Below, one piece after another: positions 1-6,022 of a stretch of DNA of 15,502 nucleotides. Source of the DNA: Streptosporangiaceae bacterium (GTDB lineage: Bacteria > Actinomycetota > Actinomycetes > Streptosporangiales > Streptosporangiaceae); assembly GCA_030041195.1 (NCBI GenBank), contig JASHOI010000661.1, positions 1 to 15,502 on the forward strand. The letters run 5' to 3'. The notes under the pieces are model-generated. The model made no database searches and was not told the origin of the DNA. It saw nothing but the letters and a program-made list of their open reading frames with translations. Every line of letters starts with the position of its first letter. Positions within the stretch are counted from its first letter, which is position 1. The translations under genes were made by a program, and so were the position numbers.

Positions 1-2
1 GA

Positions 3-1820
3 GCGCAGCATAAGCACCCAGCCCGGCCGAAGCAGGTCTCTCGCGAGGAACGCGAACGCGCCGCGGCACAGCAACGGACCCGCCAAGAGGAAGAACGCGC
101 TCCAGAAGAGCGATCCACGCAAGAACGTGCCAGGCAAGAGCAGGAGCGCGCCACCCAAGCCGAACTCGAACGCGCCGCCGCCGAAGAGCGAGGCCGCCAA
201 GAGCTGCAGCGCGCCGCCCAAGAACAGGCCAAACAAGAACGAGAACGCGCCGCACAGCTAGAACGCGAGCGGGCCGCGCAGGAACGCGCCCGGCAGCAGC
301 AAGAACGTGTGGTCAAGCGAGAACAAAAGCGTACCACCCGCCATGATCGCGCCGCTGAGCGCGTGCGTGTAGCCGTGGCGAAGCGCGCCGCGCGGCAGGA
401 GCTGGCGCGTGCGTTGCAAGAACGCGCCCGCGAAGAACAGGAGCGAATGGCACAACTCGCGCAGGAACGCGCGCGCCAAGAGGAAGAACGCGCTGCCGAA
501 GAGCGCATCCGCCTAGAGCAGCAGCTCGAGGACTGGCAATGGGCGGAGCGGCGACGTGCTCGTCTTGAGCAGCAACGCGGGGAGGCGGAAGCCCGCGCCC
601 GCCTCGAGCAGCAACGCGAGCAGACCGAGAAACGCGCCCGCGAGGACCGGGAACGCGAGCAGACCGAAACACGCGCCCGCGAGGACCGGGAACGCGAGCA
701 GGCCGAAACACGCGCCCGCCAGGACCGGGAACGCGAGCAGGCCGAAACACGCGCCCGCCAGGACCGGGAACGCCAGGAGGCCAGCCCTAAACAGCCTGCG
801 AGGCCTGACCGTGTGGCAAGCCCTGCTGCAGGTCCTGAACATACGGCTAGCCCAGAACGCGCCGCCAAACCGGCCGCGAGTCCCGAACGTGCAGACAAAC
901 CAGCAGAGCGCCGGGTCGCTGCCGCCGTGCTCACTCCACCGCGCCGGCTGGCCCAGCCCGAGCTTGGCCAGCGGACGAGCTTTAGACGCCATCGTGCGCC
1001 TGCCGCTATCGCCGCAGCGGTAGTTCTCCTAGGTTCCGGGTCCGTGCTCGTCGCGAGGTCCATGCATACCTCGGCGCACACTCCCCTGACGCCAGTCCAG
1101 ATCAGTGCGGCGACGCGCAACCAGGCTGCAGCTTGGATCGCACAGCAAGTCAACCCCACAGCGGTCATGTCCTGCGATCCCCTGATGTGCCGGGCGCTCA
1201 AGGCGCACGGCGTCCCCGCGCACGACCTGCGCGTGCTCGAGGCTGGCGCCGCTGCCCCCACTGGCTCGCAGGTCGTCGTGGCAACGGCAGCCATCCGGAA
1301 GCAGTTCGGCAGGCGCCTGACCTCTGTGTATGCGCCCGCGGTGATCGCGAGCTTTGGCTCTGGGAAGGCGCGTATCGACGTCCGGGTGGTAGCACCAAAC
1401 GGAGCTGCCGCATACATGTCCGAGCTCAGAGCCGATCAGCAACAAAGGGAAAAAGCCGGCACCGCACTCGTGACGACTGGACGCTTCGCGACTTCCGTAA
1501 CAGCCCAGACTCAGCTGGACTCTGGGCAGGTCGACTCGCGGCTGATGCTCCTGCTCTCTTTGCTGGCCACCCAGAGTCGGCTCGACATTGCGGCATTCGG
1601 CGACTCTGGACCGGGCGCCACCGCTGGCATGCCGCTCCGTTCGGTGACTCTTACCGGCAGCGCAACAAACTTGAGTTCGGTCCTTTCGTCCTTGCGCTTG
1701 TCGCTGGGCTCGCTGCACCCCGCGCACATGAAGCTCATTCCGCGAGGCACAAGGTCCGAGCTGCTGATCGAGTTCGCCGCACCCAGCCCGCTGCAGTTGC
1801 TCCAGAGTCCGAACTTGTGA
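3..1820 (+). CDS. Membrane-anchored ER-rich helical protein with a conserved outside domain (5' end missing)
   Basis: The frame is open from the window edge with no in-frame ATG before the helix, so the start lies upstream; 605 residues are visible. An internal GTG at 309 is in frame but sits inside the helix and is unlikely to be the start. Residues about 15-258 are almost all E, R, Q and A, as in a single alpha-helix or coiled coil, and include four 13-residue repeats. A Pro/Ala/Ser linker (about 259-325, with repeated ASPER/KPA words) leads to a basic RRHR and one hydrophobic segment (332-351). This predicts helix inside and C-terminal domain outside. The outer domain (355-605) has two cysteines, C391 and C396, and reads as a compact alpha/beta domain. 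I recall similar sequences in other actinobacteria but know no function. The helix uses GAA and CAA far more than neighbouring genes. A structural or envelope-tethering role is only inference. Confidence 0.8.
   Translation, partial: AQHKHPARPKQVSREERERAAAQQRTRQEEERAPEERSTQERARQEQERATQAELERAAAEERGRQELQRAAQEQAKQERERAAQLERERAAQERARQQQERVVKREQKRTTRHDRAAERVRVAVAKRAARQELARALQERAREEQERMAQLAQERARQEEERAAEERIRLEQQLEDWQWAERRRARLEQQRGEAEARARLEQQREQTEKRAREDREREQTETRAREDREREQAETRARQDREREQAETRARQDRERQEASPKQPARPDRVASPAAGPEHTASPERAAKPAASPERADKPAERRVAAAVLTPPRRLAQPELGQRTSFRRHRAPAAIAAAVVLLGSGSVLVARSMHTSAHTPLTPVQISAATRNQAAAWIAQQVNPTAVMSCDPLMCRALKAHGVPAHDLRVLEAGAAAPTGSQVVVATAAIRKQFGRRLTSVYAPAVIASFGSGKARIDVRVVAPNGAAAYMSELRADQQQREKAGTALVTTGRFATSVTAQTQLDSGQVDSRLMLLLSLLATQSRLDIAAFGDSGPGATAGMPLRSVTLTGSATNLSSVLSSLRLSLGSLHPAHMKLIPRGTRSELLIEFAAPSPLQLLQSPNL
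613..768 (+). repeat. 39-bp tandem repeat, 4 copies, coding
   Basis: Four direct copies occupy 613-651, 652-690, 691-729 and 730-768, each starting AACGCGAGCAG and ending GAGGACCGGG or CAGGACCGGG. The copies differ at only a few positions; copies 3 and 4 look identical and copies 1 and 2 carry small changes. Each encodes 13 residues of the charged helix (pattern ExEQxExRARxDR), so copy-number change would keep the reading frame. A partial fifth copy begins at 769. The near identity suggests recent duplication by slippage or unequal recombination. Confidence 0.92.
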
Positions 1821-1871
1821 TCACTAGCGCCGCCCCGAGGAACCGAGCAAGCATGGGCGTCGCGTTAGGGC

Positions 1872-2858
1872 CTATGTCCGTTCGCTGTCCAGCGCGGCCA
1901 TCTGACCGGGATCGTAGCGATCACCGGCGACCTCGCCAGCGGGTACCGCTGTCTCGAGGGCGGCGAGTTCGGCGGGATCCAGGTTCAGCTCCAGGGCGCC
2001 GAGGGCCTCGGCCAGCCGGTCCCGCCGCTTGGTGCCGATCAGCGGGACGATGTCCCTGCCGCGAGACAGGACCCAGGCGATGGCCAGCTGGGCGGTTGTC
2101 ACGCCATGAGACTGCGCGATCTTCTCCAGCTCGGCGAGCAGGGCCAGGTTGCGCTCCAGGTTCTCGCCCTGGAACCTGGGGAACCTGGCCCGCGGGTCGC
2201 CCGGCCCGATCTCGCGCGCGCTGGCGGTGGACAGCAGTCCCCGAGACAGCACCCCGTACGCGGTGACCCCGATGCCCAGCTCACGGACCGTGGGCAGGAT
2301 CTGCGCCTCGATCCCGCGGCTCATCAGGGAGTACTCGATCTGCAGCGCGGAGACCGGGTAGACAGCGTGGGCCCGCCGGATGGTCGCGGCACCCACCTCG
2401 GACAGGCCGAGGTACCGGACAAAGCCGGCCTGGATCATCTCCGCGATCGCGCCGACCGTGTCCTCGATCGGGACCCGCGGGTCGAGCCGGGACGGCTGGT
2501 ACAGATCGACGTAGTCGGTGCCGAGCCGCTGCAGCGAGTAGGCGAGCGAGTTCTTGGCCATGACCGGGCTGGTGTCGTGCCCGATGAACGCGCCACGGGG
2601 ATCGCGCTGACCGCCGAACTTGACCTGGATGAACACGCTGTCGCGGGGCACACCGCGCAGGGCGTCGCGCAGCAGCATCTCGTTGTGGCCGGAGCCGTAG
2701 AAGTCAGCGGTGTCCAGCAGCGTGATCCCCGCGTCCAGCGCCGCCCGGATGGTGGCGACGTTTTCGTTCTCATCGGCCCGCCCGTAGATGCCAGACATGC
2801 CCAGCAGCCCGAGGCCGACCCTTGACACCTGAGGTCCTCCGCTGCCAAGCGGGACCAT
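1872..2858 (-). CDS. Aldo/keto reductase with non-canonical catalytic tetrad
   Basis: Probably an NADPH-dependent cytosolic oxidoreductase of the aldo/keto reductase TIM-barrel family; substrate unknown. The start is placed at the ATG at 2858 because GGAGGAG lies 9 nt upstream. An in-frame TTG at 2879 and ATGs at 2876 and 2864 fit this ribosome site less well. The protein is 328 residues, normal for the family. Family features are the N-terminal LGSGGPQVSRVGLG strand, DTADFYG with D49 and Y54 of the tetrad, K80 in QVKFGG, the GLSEVGA strand, and a C-terminal LIGTKRRDRLAEA cofactor-phosphate motif. The tetrad histidine, expected in a QHR-type motif, aligns with S123 in YQPSRLDP. I recall a subfamily with YxPARLDP at this place, so this is probably a subfamily trait rather than decay. 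It lies 56 nt behind the amidohydrolase gene in the same direction, probably in one operon. Confidence 0.93.
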   Translation of the reverse strand: MVPLGSGGPQVSRVGLGLLGMSGIYGRADENENVATIRAALDAGITLLDTADFYGSGHNEMLLRDALRGVPRDSVFIQVKFGGQRDPRGAFIGHDTSPVMAKNSLAYSLQRLGTDYVDLYQPSRLDPRVPIEDTVGAIAEMIQAGFVRYLGLSEVGAATIRRAHAVYPVSALQIEYSLMSRGIEAQILPTVRELGIGVTAYGVLSRGLLSTASAREIGPGDPRARFPRFQGENLERNLALLAELEKIAQSHGVTTAQLAIAWVLSRGRDIVPLIGTKRRDRLAEALGALELNLDPAELAALETAVPAGEVAGDRYDPGQMAALDSERT

Positions 2859-2914
2859 CTCCATCGGCTCCTCCATCAATAGCGGGCCCAGCCTACCGGC
2901 GTGATATTAGCCGG

Positions 2915-4594
2915 CTAACGCTTTCCCGCATAGACGCGCTCCCCGCCGACGTACGTGAGGTCGACCGATGCGCTGGCGATCTCGTCTGGCGGGCCCTGGA
3001 ACGGGTCCCGGTCGAGAACGATCAGATCAGCGAGCTTACCGACCTCGACGACCCCGGTCTCGTCCAGATGGTTCACGTATGCGGAACCGGCCGTGTACGC
3101 GGCCAGCGCCTCGCCCAGGCTGAGGCTCTGGCCGGGCAGCAGCGGCTCGGCGCCGGTCCCCGGCAGCGTCCTGGTCACCGCGACCTGAATGGCGCGCAGC
3201 GGGTTCGCGCTGCTGACCGCCCAGTCACTGCCGGCCGCGAGGCGGGCGCCGGAGCGGAGCAGGTCGCCGAACAGATACTGGCGCGCGGCCCGTTCTGGCC
3301 CGATGAAAGGGATCGTCAGGTTGTCCATCTGCGGCTCGTGCGCGGCCCAGAGCGCCTGCACGTTCGCGGTCACGCCGAGCGCCGCGAACCTCGGGATGTC
3401 GTCGGGGTGCATCACCTGAAGGTGGGCGATGTGATGCCGGTTGTCGTTGGCGCCGTTGGCGGCGCGCGCGGCCTCGATGGCGTCCAGCGATTCCCGGACC
3501 GCGCGGTCGCCGATCGCGTGCAGGTGCACCTGGAACCCGTGCGCGTCCAGCAGCGTCACGTACTCCCGCAGGGCGGCCGCGTCCACGTGGGACAGGCCGC
3601 GGTTCGCGGTCTGGCAGCCGCAGACGTCAAGGTAAGGCTCGATCATCCCGGCAGTGAAGCTTTCCGCCACCCCGTCCTGCATGATCTTCACGGTGTTCGC
3701 GCGGAACCGGCCGGCCTGGCCCTGCTCGCGCCGGGCCAGGATCTCGGGCAGCTGCTCGCCGTCCCGGGTGCGGTCCCACCACAAGGCCCCCTGGACCCGG
3801 GCGGTCAGCGTGCCCGCCTCGGCCGCCGCCAGGTAGACCGGCAGTGAGTCCCCGGACCCGAGGTAGTCGCCGATGATCGCGTCCTGCCAGGCCGTGATCC
3901 CGCGCGCGTGCAGGTGCTCCTGGGCCTGGAGCAGCCCGCTGACCCGGTCGTCCAGCGTCAGCGCGGGCAGGTGGCGGCCCACCAGGGTGGCGGCTCCCTC
4001 GTGCAGGGTGCCCTGCGGCGAGCCGTCGGCGGCGCGCTCGATCCTGCCGTCCGGCGGGTCCGGCGTCCCGGCGTCGACGCCGGCGATCTCCAGCGCGCGG
4101 GAACTGACCCACGCGCCGTGGCCGTCACGGTTGGTCAGGTACACGGGCCGGCCGCCGGCCACCTGGTCGAGCAGCTCGCGGCTCGGCGTTCCGCGCTCGA
4201 ACCACTCCATCCGCCAGCCGCTGCCCGCGATCCATTCCCGGTCGGTGTGTGACGCCGCGTAGGCGCTGATCCTGGCGAGCGCGTCGTCCAGGCTGGCGGA
4301 CCCGATCAGGTTGCACCCGATCATGGTCACCCCGGCCCACGCCGGATGGACGTGCGCGTCCTGGAACCCGGGCAGCAGCGCCCGGCCGCGCAGGTCCACC
4401 ACCTCGGTGCGCGGGCCGATCAGCTCGCCGATGCCGGGGTCGCTCGCGCCGCCGGTGGCCACGATCCGGTCGCCGCGCACCGCGACCGCCTGCGGCCCCG
4501 TCCCGGCCGGGGCGACCCGGCGCCGGCCGGGATCGGCCGGATCCGCGGTATAGACCGCTCCGCCGGTGAACACCACGTCCGCCTGCGCGCCCAT
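2915..4594 (-). CDS. YtcJ-like amidohydrolase
   Basis: A metal-dependent hydrolase of the amidohydrolase superfamily, YtcJ/exoenzyme-regulatory-protein type, expected to cleave C-N or C-O bonds of a small substrate; the substrate cannot be read from sequence. The ATG at 4594 follows AGGAG by 6 nt (GAGAGGAGAGCGCATG), giving 559 residues. The longer open frame back to 4750 has no recognisable domain and is rejected. Seen in order: an N-terminal beta-sandwich (GGAVYTADP, GDRIVATGG, VVDLRGRALLPG), metal motif DAHVHP with H81 and H83, GITAWQDA, candidate carboxylated lysine K303 in TVKIMQDG, VHLHAIGDRAV with H359, HHIAHLQ with H388/H391, and GSDWAV with catalytic D457. The C-terminal strand LTYVGGERVY closes the sandwich. 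All expected metal residues are present. It is divergent from the HIT gene and precedes the aldo/keto reductase. Confidence 0.94.
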   Translation of the reverse strand: MGAQADVVFTGGAVYTADPADPGRRRVAPAGTGPQAVAVRGDRIVATGGASDPGIGELIGPRTEVVDLRGRALLPGFQDAHVHPAWAGVTMIGCNLIGSASLDDALARISAYAASHTDREWIAGSGWRMEWFERGTPSRELLDQVAGGRPVYLTNRDGHGAWVSSRALEIAGVDAGTPDPPDGRIERAADGSPQGTLHEGAATLVGRHLPALTLDDRVSGLLQAQEHLHARGITAWQDAIIGDYLGSGDSLPVYLAAAEAGTLTARVQGALWWDRTRDGEQLPEILARREQGQAGRFRANTVKIMQDGVAESFTAGMIEPYLDVCGCQTANRGLSHVDAAALREYVTLLDAHGFQVHLHAIGDRAVRESLDAIEAARAANGANDNRHHIAHLQVMHPDDIPRFAALGVTANVQALWAAHEPQMDNLTIPFIGPERAARQYLFGDLLRSGARLAAGSDWAVSSANPLRAIQVAVTRTLPGTGAEPLLPGQSLSLGEALAAYTAGSAYVNHLDETGVVEVGKLADLIVLDRDPFQGPPDEIASASVDLTYVGGERVYAGKR

Positions 4595-4752
4595 GCGCTC
4601 TCCTCTCACCGCCGCGCCGCGGTTCCCTGCCGCCACGGCCGTCCCATCATGGCGCAACTTCGCGCGGCCGACTCTGCCGGGCGCCGCGGCCCAGGCCGGG
4701 CGATTGCCGCCACGATCCATCAAAGATGAGCGGAGATGCGAGGATTGCACTC
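4595..4752. promoter_or_regulatory. Divergent intergenic region, amidohydrolase / HIT gene
   Basis: These 158 bp separate two divergently transcribed starts, so promoters for both should lie here. The amidohydrolase ribosome site (CTCCTCTC on this strand, 4598-4605) is clear. For the HIT gene, GAGG at 4740-4743 sits 9 nt before the ATG at 4753. I found no convincing -35/-10 pair; the region is as GC-rich as the genes, and CATGAT near 4651-4656 is the only AT-leaning hexamer for the minus strand. Confidence 0.4.
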
Positions 4753-5238
4753 ATGGCGCATGTGGATGCCGCAGCAGACTGCTTTGTCTGCCGCAAGCAC
4801 TGGGAGCAGGGACCGCTGCTGCCGGGCGGTCCGGTCGCCGAGGACGACCTGGTCGTGGTCTCCCACTTGTCGCCGGAGGCGCCGGGGCGCTCCGGCGCCC
4901 CGGCCTACCTGGGACATCTGCTGGTGGAGCCCAAACGGCACGCGCCGGGGCTTGAGGATCTCACCGACCCGGAGGCCAGGGCCGTGGGCCTGTGGTGCTC
5001 CCGCGCCAGCCGGGCGCTGCGTGAGGTGGCGCGGGCCGAGCACGTCTACGCGGCCGTCATCGGCGACGGCATGCAGCACCTGCATATCCACCTGATGCCG
5101 AGGTACCCCGGCACGCCGCGCGAGTACTGGTGGGATGCCGTGGACGAATGGCCGGATGCCCGCCGCGGCAGGGAGCCGGAGATCTCGATCCTGGTGGCGA
5201 ACCTGCGCGCCTACCTCAACTCTGTGGAGGTCGGCTGA
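4753..5238 (+). CDS. HIT (histidine triad) family nucleotide hydrolase/transferase
   Basis: A small cytosolic enzyme of the histidine triad superfamily, which hydrolyses or transfers nucleoside phosphates such as AMP-lysine or ApnA-type dinucleotides; the actual substrate is not known. The hallmark HLHIHLMP motif is complete (H109, H111 and catalytic H113 in the 161-residue protein). An N-terminal CFVCRKH (C10, C13, H16) suggests a zinc site, as in many HIT branches. The GHLLVEPKRHAPGLEDL strand-turn (residues 54-70) is the usual nucleotide-side element. The C-terminal extension (REYWWDAVDEWPDA) is as in longer actinobacterial members. The start at 4753 is chosen because GAGG lies 9 nt upstream. 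An ATG at 4726 would add nine residues but has no ribosome site. It converges on DUF4193. Confidence 0.92.
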   Translation: MAHVDAAADCFVCRKHWEQGPLLPGGPVAEDDLVVVSHLSPEAPGRSGAPAYLGHLLVEPKRHAPGLEDLTDPEARAVGLWCSRASRALREVARAEHVYAAVIGDGMQHLHIHLMPRYPGTPREYWWDAVDEWPDARRGREPEISILVANLRAYLNSVEVG

Positions 5239-5298
5239 CCGCGGATGACGCGCCGTCGCTGACAACTACCCCGTGATGATCCTGGTGAAGGGATTCAG

Positions 5299-5314
5299 AG
5301 CGCCGCGCGGCGCT
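5299..5314. other. Perfect 16-bp palindrome (convergent intergenic)
   Basis: AGCGCCGCGCGGCGCT equals its own reverse complement. It lies in the 178-bp gap between the converging HIT and DUF4193 genes and is the first of three inverted repeats there. It could be part of a bidirectional terminator or a protein-binding site. As it has no loop it is a weaker RNA hairpin than the next two. Confidence 0.6.
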
Positions 5315-5317
5315 AGT

Positions 5318-5348
5318 GGCACCACGCCCCTTGACAGGGCATGGTGCC
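5318..5348. terminator. Inverted repeat, likely bidirectional terminator stem-loop
   Basis: GGCACCA (5318-5324) pairs with TGGTGCC (5342-5348), and GCCC (5326-5329) with GGGC (5337-5340), with one C/A mismatch between them and a 7-nt loop (CTTGACA). The stem is strong but no T run follows on either strand, which is common for actinobacterial terminators. Its position between two converging stop codons supports termination in both directions. Confidence 0.55.
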
Positions 5349-5351
5349 AAG

Positions 5352-5374
5352 CGTGCACGGCGCCGCCGTGCACG
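5352..5374. terminator. Inverted repeat, 10-bp perfect stem with 3-nt loop
   Basis: CGTGCACGGC (5352-5361) is followed by GCC and then its exact reverse complement GCCGTGCACG (5365-5374). It starts three bases after the previous hairpin and lies 43 bp from the DUF4193 stop codon, so it is well placed as that gene's terminator. No T run follows on either strand. A regulator-binding dyad is the alternative. Confidence 0.6.
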
Positions 5375-5416
5375 TCCCGCGGCCTCGCGGACCTGGCATC
5401 GCAGTACCAGACCGGC

Positions 5417-5716
5417 CTAGGCCGCACACTCCCGGCACACGAGCTGCCCGCCGCGGGTTTCGGCAAGCTGGCTCCTGTGGTGCACGAGGAAGCAACTCGA
5501 GCACGTGAACTCGTCGGCCCGGCGCGGGATCACGTGGAATGACAGCTCCTCGTTGGACAGGTCCGCTCCGGGCAGTTCCAGCGACTCAGCAACATCGTCC
5601 GGGTCGACGTCGATCGCGGTCGATGACTTGTCCATCCGGCGTGCCTGGAGCTCTTGCAGACTGTCCTCGGTGAGCTCGTCGTCTGTCTTCCTCGGGCTGT
5701 CGTAGTCGGTAGCCAT
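5417..5716 (-). CDS. DUF4193 family zinc-ribbon-like protein
   Basis: A 99-residue protein that I recognise as the DUF4193 family of actinobacteria, function unknown. The N-terminus MATDYDSPRKTDDEL, the acidic middle with SLELPGADLSNEELS, and the C-terminus with DEFTCSSCFLVHHRSQLA are the family's signature. Two Cys pairs, C72/C75 and C94/C97 (CRECAA at the end), probably bind one zinc. GGAGGGG lies 10 nt before the ATG at 5716. From memory, Mycobacterium tuberculosis Rv2699c is a member and lies two genes from suhB (Rv2701c). Here an inositol-monophosphatase gene also lies nearby (7340-8281), so part of that neighbourhood may be conserved. A transcription or RNA-related job is only a guess from the zinc ribbon. 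Confidence 0.95.
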   Translation of the reverse strand: MATDYDSPRKTDDELTEDSLQELQARRMDKSSTAIDVDPDDVAESLELPGADLSNEELSFHVIPRRADEFTCSSCFLVHHRSQLAETRGGQLVCRECAA

Positions 5717-6022
5717 GTGGCCCTAACCCCTCCATCTTCTTCACCTATCGCGCGGGTGTAACGCTCAGGAAGCCTCGGTTGTGCCCGAATCCGGCGGGGA
5801 ATTCTGTCACGTCCCGGCGCCTGGTACACGTACCACGCCTCCCCGGCGGTTCGTGTCGCAACGGGTCCTGCGCCGGAGCACCGCCGTAGACCTCGCATTC
5901 CATCTAAAATCTCGGGTGATAACTTGCTCCATCTACTCGATCAGCGCCCCTAGCAGGCACAAAGGTGCGTACGGTGCGAACCGTCCATCTCGATCGCCTG
6001 CACGACCCCGCGGAGACGGTTT
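5717..6022. promoter_or_regulatory. Divergent intergenic region, DUF4193 / pseudokinase
   Basis: This 306-bp gap lies between divergent starts and holds no convincing gene; a 100-codon open frame from 5781 runs into the next gene and looks non-coding. The sequence is less GC-rich at 5897-5940, where TAAAAT (5905-5910) and TAACTT (5920-5925) fit the TANNNT -10 pattern for the plus gene, though no good -35 is seen. Two dyads are present: GGTAC-AC-GTACC at 5823-5834, and ACGGT-GCGA-ACCGT at 5971-5984, which would fold in the kinase leader. GGAG at 6012-6015 is the ribosome site for the ATG at 6023. Confidence 0.45.

Noticed and set aside
313..1023. Several long open frames on the minus strand and in another plus frame across the ER-rich helix
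   Set aside because: The 39-bp repeat length is a multiple of three and the codons are biased, so all frames stay open. The translations are low-complexity and have no ribosome site or family motif.
1133..2266. 377-codon plus-strand open frame joining the end of the first gene and the reductase gene
   Set aside because: It crosses two well-supported genes on both strands and its translation is Arg/Pro-rich with no recognisable motif, as expected for shadow frames in GC-rich DNA.
4595..4750. N-terminal extension of the amidohydrolase up to 4750
   Set aside because: The 52 extra residues match no domain, and a good ribosome site precedes the ATG at 4594. The extension would also overlap the divergent HIT gene start.
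5331..5336. TTGACA, a perfect -35 hexamer
   Set aside because: It is the loop of the 5318-5348 stem, no -10 hexamer lies 16-19 bp downstream on the plus strand, and only the end of a convergent gene lies beyond.
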